64,000 bases of DNA from Clostridium yunnanense (GCF_016595795.1 NZ_JAENHN010000006.1:215929-279928), one strand, 5' to 3'; counted from the stretch's first letter, positions 8,081-16,927 are shown. The notes: generated by a model from the letters alone, not told the origin. Made by a program: numbers and translations.

Positions 8081-9391
8081 TTATGGATACCATATTATTC
8101 TATCTCCTATCCCTGCTTCTTTAATTGCTTCTTTTAGTTGTATAATATGTTCAGGGATTAATAATCTTTTATCGATAATTATATTATTACCCTTGTCAAA
8201 TTCTCCGTATATTTTTTCCATACCTTTGTCAACACTAAAAGCCCCTTTCTTTACCTTTGTAATAGGTATTCCATTTCGTCCCATTGGATATGATTCAAAG
8301 CTTTTTACATCCCACTTTAAACCAGTTGTTGTATCAATAAATTCTGCCCCCTTATCTATTTGCGTATCACGAATAATCCTTCCTAAATCCCCTCTTTCTT
8401 CTAAAGCAAGTCCTATTTCTCTTTCTTTTAATCCTTGTTCTTCTATTTTAAATCCATGAGAAGGATCTCTTGCTAAATCATCTAATTCAACTTGAGTTCT
8501 TCCTCCTGTGTATGCTTGTGTTACTCTATCATACTTTTCGCCAACATTATTAGCCGCTCCATTAACTCCATTATACCTAATCCCACTCTTATCTAAAAGT
8601 CCCTCTTCAACTTGTCCATAGACAGGAGGAGTTTTATCTTTAATTGAAGTAATACTAGATTTGCCACCATCCAATCCTTCATTCTTACTAACCCTATCCT
8701 TATACCATTCATCAAAGCTATCATACTTCTTAGCTTCTATGCTTTCTTTACTATTAGTAGCTTCATTATAAGCTTCTTCCACCACAGTTTCACAATCACA
8801 TCTACACCCCATATCCTCCTTAGCTACTCCAAATAATCTAGGCTGAGAAGCAGAGTAGCCATGTAGATGAAATTTTTCATCTATATCAGCTACTTGTCCA
8901 TTTAATTGCTGGTGGTCTGCTCTTGTTTTCTTATCTGAAACTGCTATCCACTTTTTCTTTAAACTAACTCCGCTTTTTACTGCTTCTTCTAAGCCTTTTT
9001 GTTTTGCTAAGGATTTTATTCTTCCAGCTTCTGTTACAGCTATTTTCACATTATTATTATAATTAGAATTTCCTATATCACTTAGGTTTTTAGCTAATTC
9101 TCCATAGCCTTTATTATTGATTAAACCTTCCGTTATAGCACCTTTTACCTTTAGCTTTATGTCGTTTAGATGCTTATCATAAAGCCTTTCTGAAAGTTTT
9201 AGTCCTGCTACTGGTGTTTCTAGGACTTCTTTAATCTCTTCTTCCTTTAGTCCAGCAAAATTAAGCTTACTATTTAATACACCCTCAACCTCATAAAAAA
9301 CTCCAAAGTATTCATAATCAAAGGTGTTCTTACCGTAGTTAATCATAGAGTTATAGTTCTTATTATAAAGTTTTCCTAAGGTAGCATCCAA
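8081..9391 (-). CDS. Orphan MuF-like protein with CdiA-type C-terminal toxin domain
   Basis: Residues about 1-215 are nearly identical to residues about 70-285 of the MuF protein at 10045-11661, including the SVSDKKTRADHQQLNGQ block and the GCRCDCETV cysteine motif. After a variable linker the C-terminus differs. It carries EIGLALEERGDLGRIIRD, then KGAEFIDTTTGLKWDVKSF, then IIDKRLLIPEHI and RIIWYP, closely resembling CdiA-CT tRNase-type toxins. The annotated start is TTG 9391 with no good ribosome binding site. The normal N-terminus is deleted or scrambled upstream (9392-9440), so it is probably silent until recombined. Confidence 0.75.
   Translation of the reverse strand: MDATLGKLYNKNYNSMINYGKNTFDYEYFGVFYEVEGVLNSKLNFAGLKEEEIKEVLETPVAGLKLSERLYDKHLNDIKLKVKGAITEGLINNKGYGELAKNLSDIGNSNYNNNVKIAVTEAGRIKSLAKQKGLEEAVKSGVSLKKKWIAVSDKKTRADHQQLNGQVADIDEKFHLHGYSASQPRLFGVAKEDMGCRCDCETVVEEAYNEATNSKESIEAKKYDSFDEWYKDRVSKNEGLDGGKSSITSIKDKTPPVYGQVEEGLLDKSGIRYNGVNGAANNVGEKYDRVTQAYTGGRTQVELDDLARDPSHGFKIEEQGLKEREIGLALEERGDLGRIIRDTQIDKGAEFIDTTTGLKWDVKSFESYPMGRNGIPITKVKKGAFSVDKGMEKIYGEFDKGNNIIIDKRLLIPEHIIQLKEAIKEAGIGDRIIWYP
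8701..9379. repeat. Direct repeat A (MuF core), paired with 10776-11454
   Basis: About 680 bases nearly identical to 10776-11454, offset 2075. A further remnant, 9388-9440, matches about 11548-11600, so roughly 85 bases are missing between the two blocks in this copy. The repeat ends where the toxin tips diverge, which allows tip exchange by homologous recombination. Confidence 0.85.
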
Positions 9392-9481
9392 TTGAGTTTT
9401 TCATATGAGCTATGGCTGAAACTTAGCTTTATCTAATTATGATAGTAACTTGTTTCTTGACGAATATTTAATTTTGGGTAT

Positions 9482-9519
9482 AATAAAAGCACTTGCCTTT
9501 TATAGCAAGCGCTTTTATT
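9482..9519. terminator. Terminator after SUKH immunity gene
   Basis: Near-perfect arms AATAAAAGCACTTGC / GCAAGCGCTTTTATT with an 8-base loop. A T-run follows on either strand. It ends the MuF-WHH/SUKH cassette on the minus strand and isolates the orphan cassette behind it. Confidence 0.75.
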
Positions 9520-9562
9520 ATAGGTTTATTAACGTAAACAAATATACTTTATTTTCTTATTA

Positions 9563-10045
9563 TTAATGTAACATACTTAAAAGCTCTGTAAAACTATTAC
9601 AAACAAATTCTATTGCATTCTCTTGAACTTCTTCTAAGTTAATTCTCTTTAATTCATCAACTGAATAGTCTGAAGCAATTACATTAATCTCATTATTTAA
9701 AAAAATGATTGATGGCTTTTCCATATCACGTCTATAGTCAAAGCAAAAAAAATTACCAGATGGATCAATTCCAAAAGGAATTATACCATTTTTTAATCTC
9801 TCCTTACAATTGTCATATATTTTAATTATACTATCTACACTCACTTGAGAAAATGATAACAAGTTTGCAAACACTTTTTCACTACCTTTTACCTCTACAC
9901 GATAAGGTATTACACTTGCTCCATGATATAAAAGCGCGCAATTAACATAATCTTCAGGAAATTTAAATCCAACTAAATTTTCAAAATCTTTAATATCTTC
10001 CATTATTACAGGTGGATGTGGTCTTCTCCATTTAATATCATTCAT
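9563..10045 (-). CDS. SUKH (SMI1/KNR4) family immunity protein
   Basis: This 160-residue protein most likely starts at ATG 10045 (MNDIKWRRPHPPV), whose A is shared with the toxin TAA (TAATG). GGGGAGG inside the last toxin codons is its ribosome binding site. The sequence shows the SMI1/KNR4 pattern: IKDFENLVGFKFPEDYVNCALLYHG near the N-terminus, then GIIPFGIDPSGNFFCFDYR in the middle. SUKH proteins are the commonest immunity family for nuclease toxins, and coupling to the WHH toxin supports that role. Confidence 0.88.
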   Translation of the reverse strand: MNDIKWRRPHPPVIMEDIKDFENLVGFKFPEDYVNCALLYHGASVIPYRVEVKGSEKVFANLLSFSQVSVDSIIKIYDNCKERLKNGIIPFGIDPSGNFFCFDYRRDMEKPSIIFLNNEINVIASDYSVDELKRINLEEVQENAIEFVCNSFTELLSMLH

Positions 10046-11661
10046 TATCGTATTCTTCCTCCCCACATAGCATTTCCTCCTAAATGATTTGCTTGATGAA
10101 TAGCTGAGTCAACTAATTGCATTTTACCAGTAACTTGATGATGATGCCAAGTTAAGCCTTCTATTCTAGGCATTCCATCAATTATATCTTGTAATTGATT
10201 TGATGAAAAAATACTTTCCGAAACCTTACCATCAATTATAGCCTTTTCTAGAGCTTTGGTGCAAGCTACAAACTGATCATAATCTAAAGATATAGTTAAA
10301 TCTTTAGGTAAATCAAATTCAAACTTCAGATTATCACCCTTAAATATAGGAAATCCTAAAATATCATAATCTAATCCATTTTTATGAACACTTCCTGCCA
10401 GCGATTGATTAATAATTGTATTAGAAATCGATTCATTTAAATATCTATTTACATTTTCAGTAGCATTTATGAAATCATCTATGTTGTTATATCCATAGTT
10501 TTTAATTGTATCATTATCAACTTTCGACAAAAAGTCATCAATATTACTAAATCCTTTTGGTACAACCCATCGTTTAACTAATTTCCCTGATTTATCGTAA
10601 CTTGAAGCAATGACATTATCAATTCTAGTATATTTTGTTGCCCCAGCATCCCCCGTACTGTTCTTATCTAAAACTTCCTCCTTATCTTGTCCAACAACAG
10701 AAGGATTTTTAACTTCACTTGAAGTACCATTATATTTATTACCATCTAATCTCTCATTATTATTTACTCTATCCTTATACCACTGATCAAAATTTTCATA
10801 CTTCTTAGCTTCTATGCTTTCTTTACTATTAGTAGCTTCATTATAAGCTTCTTCCACCACAGTTTCACAATCACATCTACACCCTATATCCTCCTTAGCT
10901 ACTCCAAATAATCTAGGCTGAGAAGCAGAGTAGCCATGTAGATAAAATTTTTCATCTATATCAACTACTTGTCCATTTAGTTGCTGGTGGTCTACTCTTG
11001 TTTTCTTATCTGAAACTGCTATCCACTTTTTTTTTAAACTAACTCCGCTTTTTACTGCTTCTTCTAAGCCTTTTTGTTTTGCTAAGGATTTTATTCTTCC
11101 AGCTTCTGTTACAGCTATTTTTACATTATTATTGTAACTAGAATTTCCTATATCACTTAGGTTTTTAGCTAATTCTCCATAGCCTTTATTATTGATTAAA
11201 CCTTCCGTTACAGCACCTTTTACCTTTAGCTTTATGTCATTTAGATGCTTATCATAAAGCCTTTCTGAAAGTTTTAGTCCTGCTACTGGTGTTTCTAGGA
11301 CTTCTTTAATCTCTTCTTCCTCTAGTCCATCAAAATTAAGCTTACTATTTAATATACCTTCAACCTCATAAAAAACTCCAAAGTATTCACGGTTAAAAGT
11401 ACTTTTACCATAAGCAGCTATAGTGTTATAGTTTTTATCATAAATCTTTCCTAATATATCATTCATTTGATCTAGAAGCTTATCTAACTTTTTAAGTTCC
11501 AGCTGCTTTGCAAATGGGGTATTTTCATTTGTTTGAAGGTAATCTCCAATTGAGTTTTTCATATCAGCTATTGCTGAAACATGAGCTTTCATGAGTAAAG
11601 CTTTAGCGCTGTCTTCATCCTTTTCTCCTAATTTCAACAGCTCCTCATGATATTTACTCAA
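10045..11661 (-). CDS. MuF/SPP1 gp7-like head protein with WHH nuclease toxin tip
   Basis: Residues about 1-285 form the phage head morphogenesis (MuF, SPP1 gp7-like) domain, with the GCRCDCETV motif near residue 280. A variable linker follows. Residues about 330-538 end in GLTWHHHQ, MQLV and HLGG, the signature of WHH toxins of the HNH/Endo VII nuclease fold (Trp505, His506-508). Start is TTG 11661, preceded by GGTGGTGAT and overlapping the portal stop by 8 bases. It is likely packaged in the capsid and able to cut DNA in a target cell. MuF toxin fusions are a known polymorphic toxin class. Confidence 0.85.
   Translation of the reverse strand: MSKYHEELLKLGEKDEDSAKALLMKAHVSAIADMKNSIGDYLQTNENTPFAKQLELKKLDKLLDQMNDILGKIYDKNYNTIAAYGKSTFNREYFGVFYEVEGILNSKLNFDGLEEEEIKEVLETPVAGLKLSERLYDKHLNDIKLKVKGAVTEGLINNKGYGELAKNLSDIGNSSYNNNVKIAVTEAGRIKSLAKQKGLEEAVKSGVSLKKKWIAVSDKKTRVDHQQLNGQVVDIDEKFYLHGYSASQPRLFGVAKEDIGCRCDCETVVEEAYNEATNSKESIEAKKYENFDQWYKDRVNNNERLDGNKYNGTSSEVKNPSVVGQDKEEVLDKNSTGDAGATKYTRIDNVIASSYDKSGKLVKRWVVPKGFSNIDDFLSKVDNDTIKNYGYNNIDDFINATENVNRYLNESISNTIINQSLAGSVHKNGLDYDILGFPIFKGDNLKFEFDLPKDLTISLDYDQFVACTKALEKAIIDGKVSESIFSSNQLQDIIDGMPRIEGLTWHHHQVTGKMQLVDSAIHQANHLGGNAMWGGRIR
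10776..11454. repeat. Direct repeat B (MuF core), paired with 8701-9379
   Basis: This is the intact copy of the MuF core repeat, inside the expressed MuF-toxin gene. Substitutions against copy A are few and mostly silent or conservative. High identity over about 680 bases means the duplication is recent or kept alike by gene conversion. Confidence 0.85.
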
Positions 11662-13144
11662 CTACATCACCACCAGTATTAGCTTTGCTGATTAACTGGT
11701 CGCTTAGAGCGTTCATGTCTACATAAGGTTCTTGGGTTTCTAAAGCTTTCTTTTCTTCTTCATAATCAAGCTCTAAGATCTCGCATAAAAGCCTTAGCTT
11801 AGTATCACTACTTATTGTATTTCCTGCAAGGAGTACATTGTTTATAAATACCCCTTGAGTATCGGCTTTAGTCTTTTCATTAACAACTACTGAGTCCTCG
11901 TTTACCATTGTTTCTCTTACTAGTTTTATCTGAATAGAATTATAATCATAGCTTGTGTTATACCTAGAATTAATATCATCTACTATGACCTTTAATAAAT
12001 GTCTTATTAACCTTCTTAGTCTTGTTTCTGCCTTATTGCACTTTAAATCTAGTAATGCATATCTAGACTTTATCACTATGTTAGTTATGTTGCCATCACC
12101 TATCTGACTGCTGTCAAATCCCATACCAAATTTATAGATAGCTTCTTTGTCCAGTTCTATTTTAGTTTTTCTCGCTTCTGTTGGTATATCTATGGTTTTT
12201 ACCTCAAGTCCACCTTCTGCATCAGTTCCGATGGTCTTTTTAGTCTTTAGATTAGTTGTAAGCTCCTCTAAACTATCACCTGAATATCCTTTAACTACGT
12301 ATATTGCTTCTTGGAAGTCTTGTAGATTGTTTGAAAGACTGCAAGCCATTAAGTCATAATCATCTATAAGTGATTTGATTGGGTCTAAATCTGTTTTTTG
12401 ATATTTATTATTATCAAGTCTAAAGAACGGTATATATCCAAGGCCTCCGCCGTCATAAATAGCTTTATCATCTTCTAATATTATATGAGGTTTAGGATTT
12501 GGCTTTATATTCTTATCAAGCTTAAACCCTTGTCTATTTTTATCTTGTGTATAGTAAGTCACCTTACTATCTGTCCATACCTCTGCTTTAGTTATAATAA
12601 CTTCATTATCATTGTCATAAATTATAGCATCGTAATACCTTATTATAGCTTTGAGTCTGCTATTATCTACTTCATCATAAACAGGGATAACCCCTAAACT
12701 ATCTGCTATTTGAAAGGATATTTTATTATTTTCATCCTTGTATGCATACACATACTCTAGTCCTTTATTGCTTGCTCCCTCTAAAGCGTTTTGAAGCAGT
12801 TCATGAAATTCTTCATTAATATACTCTTTAAGCTTTTCTTGAAGCTCTTCCTCAGGTGCTGCAATTTCTATTGGATTTGACAATAAATATTGAACCTTTT
12901 GATCTACGAGCTCTGTATGGAATTGATGCTGAATCTTTACATTTGATTTATATTTATCTTCCTTAAGGACACCATTTGCGTCAAAATAAAAAAGCCTATA
13001 ATTTAGGATTTCATGTTCACCTTTGTAGTAATTCAATCCTAAACTGGCTTTTCTTTTATTTTCTGAACTTCTATCTTGTAAAATAGCCTTATCTAAGGCC
13101 CTAGCAGCTAAGCTGCTATTTTCTGAAAGTACATCTAATAACAA
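11654..13144 (-). CDS. Portal protein (SPP1 gp6-like)
   Basis: This 496-residue protein starts at TTG 13144 behind GGAGGTGAAGGAAG. The order LNYYKGEHEILNYRLFYFD, then FHTELVDQKVQYLLSNPIEI, then a central wing/stem region (GLGYIPFFRLDNN, LIDDYDLMACSLSNNLQD) and FGMGFDSSQIGDGN is typical of the SPP1 gp6 portal family, which forms the DNA gateway at one capsid vertex. The length matches the family, and the MuF gene follows with an 8-base overlap. Confidence 0.92.
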   Translation of the reverse strand: MLLDVLSENSSLAARALDKAILQDRSSENKRKASLGLNYYKGEHEILNYRLFYFDANGVLKEDKYKSNVKIQHQFHTELVDQKVQYLLSNPIEIAAPEEELQEKLKEYINEEFHELLQNALEGASNKGLEYVYAYKDENNKISFQIADSLGVIPVYDEVDNSRLKAIIRYYDAIIYDNDNEVIITKAEVWTDSKVTYYTQDKNRQGFKLDKNIKPNPKPHIILEDDKAIYDGGGLGYIPFFRLDNNKYQKTDLDPIKSLIDDYDLMACSLSNNLQDFQEAIYVVKGYSGDSLEELTTNLKTKKTIGTDAEGGLEVKTIDIPTEARKTKIELDKEAIYKFGMGFDSSQIGDGNITNIVIKSRYALLDLKCNKAETRLRRLIRHLLKVIVDDINSRYNTSYDYNSIQIKLVRETMVNEDSVVVNEKTKADTQGVFINNVLLAGNTISSDTKLRLLCEILELDYEEEKKALETQEPYVDMNALSDQLISKANTGGDVVE

Positions 13145-13157
13145 CTTCCTTCACCTC

Positions 13158-14414
13158 CTAAATTAACCACTTCTTATTATTGATTTCATCTTCCATGCCG
13201 TATCTAGCAGCATCTATGGTATGATTGTTCTTATCAGGATACTCCCCTTTAAAGTTACCATCCTTATCTTTTTCAAGTTCGTATCCAAGAAATTCTCTTT
13301 TAGAATTTGGACATCTAACTGGATCAATTATTATTTCTTCTAGCTCTTCACTTAAGAACTTTAAACCATGTTCTACGCTATCAGGACCTTTTTTAGCGCC
13401 AGCTATATTTAGCCCTAACTTTTTAAATTCATTTATAGTTCTCGGTTCTGCACTATCTGCTGTTATTCTCTTATTAGAAGGATTCAACTTTTTTATTTCC
13501 TCTACAGCTTTACTGTTGCTTAACTGAACCTTATAAATTTCATCGAAGATATATAGTCTCTTTCTGGTCTTATCATAGTTCATAAGTAAGTACGCCAGCG
13601 GATCTGCAGCATAACCAAAATCCAAACCATTCTTTAACCTATCAAATACTTCTATTTCTTCCTTCGTTATTTCTCTTATAGTTAGATTTCTAAACACTTC
13701 TCCTCCAGTACCTATTACAGTACCTAGGTAATCGTGCTCATATTTACTTAGATTAACTTTTTTCATATGCTCTGCTTCAATTATGAACTGTTCACCTAAC
13801 CATTCTTTATCTACCGTTAAGTAAGTACTATGATGAACAAATTTATCATTTCTCTCTTCAAGCACTTCTATATTGGTCCAATTTCTCTGACTCTCTGGCG
13901 GGTTAAAAGAGTAGAATACGAAAAAATAAGGACCACCTCTCATTAATGACTGATTGATGTTCCTTATTTTATCGTAGCCCTCAAACTCATCTACTTCTTC
14001 ATACCAAATATATTTTAGATAGCCTCTAGATACTTTTATAGACTTAAGCTTCTTTGGATTATGTGCACCTTTAAAAAGAATCACTTGACCTGTTAGCTTA
14101 TAGGTTAATTTTAGAGGAGAATAATTTACTTCCCATTCATTGTTAACCCCTAGTTTTTCTATGGCCCATAACAACTGTTCAAAAACAGAACCTCTAAGTA
14201 CGTCCTTAACCCTTCTAAAGACCACTGCATTAGTCATATCTCCCTTTAGAGAATCCTTCATCAGATTAAGAATAATTTCTATAGAAATAAAAGAAGACTT
14301 CGTACTACCTCTACCGCCTTTAAACCAGTAATGAGTATGAAGCCTTCTTTTTATGTCTTTGTGAGCCTCGTAAAAACTAGGTGCTATTATAGATTTTAAG
14401 TTAATATCCTTCAT
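13158..14414 (-). CDS. terL: Terminase large subunit
   Basis: This 418-residue packaging ATPase/nuclease has Walker A-like GGRGSTKSSF (about 33-42), a Walker B region KYIWYEEVDEF (about 134-144), coupling motif VFYSFNPPES (about 166-175), and a C-terminal RNase H-like nuclease domain with GLDFGYAADP (about 244-253), RITADSAEPRTI and the HTIDAARYG ending. All key motifs are intact. It overlaps the small subunit by 14 bases. Confidence 0.95.
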   Translation of the reverse strand: MKDINLKSIIAPSFYEAHKDIKRRLHTHYWFKGGRGSTKSSFISIEIILNLMKDSLKGDMTNAVVFRRVKDVLRGSVFEQLLWAIEKLGVNNEWEVNYSPLKLTYKLTGQVILFKGAHNPKKLKSIKVSRGYLKYIWYEEVDEFEGYDKIRNINQSLMRGGPYFFVFYSFNPPESQRNWTNIEVLEERNDKFVHHSTYLTVDKEWLGEQFIIEAEHMKKVNLSKYEHDYLGTVIGTGGEVFRNLTIREITKEEIEVFDRLKNGLDFGYAADPLAYLLMNYDKTRKRLYIFDEIYKVQLSNSKAVEEIKKLNPSNKRITADSAEPRTINEFKKLGLNIAGAKKGPDSVEHGLKFLSEELEEIIIDPVRCPNSKREFLGYELEKDKDGNFKGEYPDKNNHTIDAARYGMEDEINNKKWLI

Positions 14415-14904
14415 CTATATCATCCACTATTCTAACAGGTACTGTGCCTTCAATTTTTATCTTGTCAGTAAATAAGCCTAAGTGCTTGCCTAGAAGCTCT
14501 AAACTCTTTATTTTGTTATAGAGTTTTACTTCCCTTTCAATAATCTCTTCTCCATCTTCTGTAGGAGTTATCTTGACCTTAATAGAAGCTATGGCTGCTG
14601 CATCATCTTTGCTGATATTATTATTTACTTCAGCTGTATCTACATCAACTAAATCACTGGCATTTACAAAACCTAGTCTTGCAAGTTCCATCAAAACTCT
14701 GTCTTGATTTACTCCAGTTCTTTTAGATCTTTCTGCCATAGCTTTGTCTATATAATCTTTTATATAAGGCTTCTTAAGATTTTCACATCCTATATCTGAT
14801 GCTGAGTGAGGACTATACCCTGCTCTAATTGCCGCCTGAGTAGCATTAAGGTCTATTAAATATTCATCACAAAATGCTTTCTGCTTAGCTGTTAACTTGG
14901 CCAT
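14401..14904 (-). CDS. terS: Terminase small subunit
   Basis: This protein of about 167 residues starts at ATG 14904 (MAKLTAKQKAFCDEYL), preceded by AGGAGG at an 8-base spacing. An in-frame GTG three codons upstream overlaps the ribosome binding site and is rejected. The N-terminal helix-turn-helix (NATQAAIRAGYSPHSA) is the DNA-recognition domain of the terminase_2 family, and the C-terminal KSLELLGKHLGLF segment is the usual oligomer/TerL-contact end. Confidence 0.93.
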   Translation of the reverse strand: MAKLTAKQKAFCDEYLIDLNATQAAIRAGYSPHSASDIGCENLKKPYIKDYIDKAMAERSKRTGVNQDRVLMELARLGFVNASDLVDVDTAEVNNNISKDDAAAIASIKVKITPTEDGEEIIEREVKLYNKIKSLELLGKHLGLFTDKIKIEGTVPVRIVDDIDEGY

Positions 14905-14930
14905 TAATGCCACCTCCTTTTTAGTAGAAT

Positions 14931-14957
14931 AAAAGCACTCAGGTTATGAGTGCCTAT
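14931..14957 (-). terminator. Terminator between late promoter region and terS
   Basis: Minus-strand arms GCACTCA / TGAGTGC (14953-14935) are followed by TTTTATT. It sits between the late regulator and terS, only about 30 bases before the terS start, so structural genes may depend on antitermination or read-through. Confidence 0.7.
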
Positions 14958-15093
14958 AAATTATAGCTTACACGTTTTACATATCTTTTATCTATGCAAC
15001 GTTCTTGCCTTATTCCACTAATAATAGTTTAACACATATTTTCACCTATAAAATATAGCTAATACTCTACACTTACTATAGTTTTTACTTTGC
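14958..15093 (-). promoter_or_regulatory. Late-operon promoter/leader region (copy 2 of repeat)
   Basis: This intergenic segment lies between the ArpU/RinA-like regulator and terS and is repeated at 6966-7101. It contains TTAAACTATTAT, a plausible -10 with no good -35, as expected for an activator-dependent phage late promoter. Conservation of the segment in front of two structural blocks supports a regulatory role. Confidence 0.5.
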
Positions 15094-15546
15094 AAGTCCA
15101 ACGTACACTATAGGGACAAGCTTATTTATCGAACTATCTCTTAATTGATATATTCTAGCTTCTGTAAGATTTAGTTCAACAGCTATTTTCCACCATGAAG
15201 CTCTTCCATGACCTTTTATATACCTTTTATAAATCAACTCCTTTTCAACATCAGTGAGTACATTGCTATTGATAGCATTATCTATTTTCTTTAAAGTTAT
15301 TTTCCTGCTTTCAATCATTTTGTTTAGATTATTTATCATCTTTTCTTTATATATGATTTCATTTTCCACACTTGAATTGAATTTATTGGTTGGTCCAGTC
15401 CTTTCCTCATAGGTTATAGCTCCACAACCAGTATATTCATTTTTAACACTTTCTATTTCTAGCTGCAGGTTTTCAATTTCCTTTTCTATATTTTCATAAT
15501 TATATAAAGTTCCTTCAAGATTCTTAAATAACTCTTCATTCTTCAT
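15085..15546 (-). CDS. ArpU/RinA-like phage late transcription regulator
   Basis: This 153-residue protein has a long N-terminal coiled coil (about 1-100) and a C-terminal sigma-region-4-like helix-turn-helix (KELIYKRYIKGHGRASWWKIA, then LTEARIYQLRDSSINKL). That is the layout of ArpU/RinA/DUF1492-type activators encoded just upstream of terminase genes in Firmicute phages. Start is ATG 15546 with AAGGAGATGATATTTT before it. It should turn on the packaging and structural operon. Confidence 0.8.
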   Translation of the reverse strand: MKNEELFKNLEGTLYNYENIEKEIENLQLEIESVKNEYTGCGAITYEERTGPTNKFNSSVENEIIYKEKMINNLNKMIESRKITLKKIDNAINSNVLTDVEKELIYKRYIKGHGRASWWKIAVELNLTEARIYQLRDSSINKLVPIVYVGLAK

Positions 15547-15564
15547 AAAATATCATCTCCTTAA

Positions 15565-15763
15565 TTATTTGTCCCATCCTAATAGTCTTCTTTCTAACTG
15601 ATCATAGTCATAATCTCTTTGCTTATAGTCCGTGAAGGAATTCTGTTTTTTATAAATTACAGTTAATTCCGTGCTGGGCTTCTATGAGTGCAATTTTATC
15701 ATCTTGATCTATATCTACATCCAAAGGAAAATAATCTAGTCCACTTTTTTGCGGTCTTACCAT
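15565..15763 (-). pseudogene. Collapsed DnaD/Lin1244-like replication protein
   Basis: An ATG at 15763 with AGGAGGCAAAC upstream opens MVRPQKSGLDYFPLDVDID, then DDKIALIEAQHGIN. This is the start of the Lin1244/Lin1753 (DUF4373) domain of phage replication initiators. It ends after 37 residues at 15650. A second frame (15565-about 15650) gives the typical end QRDYDYDQLERRLLGWDK. A large internal deletion with a frame change has therefore fused the two ends, removing the helicase-loader-like body. Confidence 0.75.
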
Positions 15764-15772
15764 GTTTGCCTC

Positions 15773-16048
15773 CTAACTATAGTAATCTTCAAACTGTTGT
15801 AATTTATTTTCTAGTTCTTCAATCTTGGTTTCAAAGCTTAGAATTATCTCTTCCTGTTCTTCAAATGTGGCTTCACCACGGAGTCTGTGATATTCATTTT
15901 CTAAGCTTGTCCATGTTTTATCATGTAATAAAAGCTTTATAATAGAGTCATACGGGACTTCAAAAGCAATTGATACCAAATCTACATCAACATCTAGTTC
16001 ATGCAGTACCTCTGGGTTATTTTTAAAATCCTTTTCTAGTTGTAGCAT
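15773..16048 (-). CDS. Small phage protein of unknown function
   Basis: This protein of about 91 residues is read from ATG 16048 (MLQLEKDFKNNPEVL), which has GGCAGGA at 6 bases. A longer frame from TTG 16105 lacks a better ribosome binding site. It is acidic and helical with a C-terminal coiled coil (EEQEEIILSFETKIEELENKL). I do not recognise the family. It lies in the early region directly before the collapsed replication gene. Confidence 0.6.
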   Translation of the reverse strand: MLQLEKDFKNNPEVLHELDVDVDLVSIAFEVPYDSIIKLLLHDKTWTSLENEYHRLRGEATFEEQEEIILSFETKIEELENKLQQFEDYYS

Positions 16049-16174
16049 AGTATTCCTGCCTTTCATTTTTCTATATATAACATCTTTCTTTTTTCTATCT
16101 AACAAAAGACTTTAATTATTTCTTGTAAATCTATATTTTTTGAAATATAATTAATTTGGTTTTTAATTTTATTT

Positions 16175-16315
16175 TTATAGTTGCTTAGGCAACTCTTTTT
16201 TTATGTTGTAGGTTTCTTTTGCTTGTCTTAAGGCTGCATTAAACTCTAACCCTTTAGACGTTAACCTTTCAACTTCCCTACCTACTTCTAGGTAAAACAA
16301 CATCATTTTTCCCAT
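16175..16315 (-). CDS. Small early phage protein (46 residues)
   Basis: A short frame opens at ATG 16315 with AAAGGA about 10 bases upstream, and reads MGKMMLFYLEVGREVERL, then LEFNAALRQAKETYN and a basic tail. Composition is coding-like and the spacing fits the early operon. The function is unknown. The stop lies inside a hairpin, AGTTGC CTAA GCAACT (16180-16195). On the plus strand that hairpin is followed by a T-run, which would stop opposing transcription. Confidence 0.5.
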   Translation of the reverse strand: MGKMMLFYLEVGREVERLTSKGLEFNAALRQAKETYNIKKELPKQL

Positions 16316-16440
16316 ACTTAAATATCCTTTCTCATACTATTTAAAAATTTTATCCTATATTTTTATGTTTTATGATTTTTTAATAAAGCGCTTTGTATCC
16401 CTCCTCATTTTTCTAGCTATGAACTTTGATTTAAGTTTAT

Positions 16441-16665
16441 TTAGCTTATATCGTTGCATTTTTGAGATACACTATCAAAAAAAATTTCCTCTGGATTTTT
16501 GATATCTAATATTTTAGTTATGGATATTGCCTCATCCAATGAAAATACTGATCTTCCATTGATCTTAGAATTTAGCGTTTGTACTGTTATTCCAATACCA
16601 TCCGCTAGTCTTCTTTGAGTATATCCTTGCTCAATCATTCGTGCTTTTAACTTGTTGATTTGCAT
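16441..16665 (-). CDS. Cro-like XRE family DNA-binding protein
   Basis: This protein of about 74 residues is read from ATG 16665 (MQINKLKARMIEQGYTQRRLAD), which has AAAGGAGAGG at 8 bases. An upstream ATG (16689) lacks a ribosome binding site. The helix-turn-helix is YTQRRLADGIGITVQTLNSKI. It is transcribed from the minus-strand promoter at 16705-16733, opposite the repressor, as Cro is in lambdoid switches. An operator-like GTTGCAT element overlaps its own 3' end. Confidence 0.82.
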   Translation of the reverse strand: MQINKLKARMIEQGYTQRRLADGIGITVQTLNSKINGRSVFSLDEAISITKILDIKNPEEIFFDSVSQKCNDIS

Positions 16666-16681
16666 TTTAATCCTCTCCTTT

Positions 16682-16802
16682 CGTTGCATTTTTGGGATAA
16701 TTTTATTATAAATGGTCTCTTTTTCAAAATCAAGTCATTTATGCAACATTTTTTTATTTTTTACAACTTTTCCGTTGCATATATGAAAAAATACTTTATA
16801 AT
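16682..16802. promoter_or_regulatory. Prophage immunity switch: divergent promoters and GTTGCAT operators
   Basis: The minus promoter has TTGATT (16733-16728), a 17-base spacer and TATAAT (16710-16705). The plus promoter has TTGCAT (16775-16780), a 16-base spacer and TATAAT (16797-16802). A GTTGCAT-type motif recurs at 16682, 16741 (inverted, ATGCAAC) and 16774, and the last overlaps the plus -35. A fourth copy lies at about 16452 inside the cro-like gene. These are likely repressor/Cro operators. Confidence 0.75.
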
Positions 16803-16927
16803 ATATATATGAGGATAATTTAGTTTACGTAAAAAACTATCTTCAAAACTCATGTAATTCTTGAAATCAAAATTTGGATATATAAACCAAGTGGTACATT
16901 CACATAGTCTTAAAGAGGAGTAAAAAA

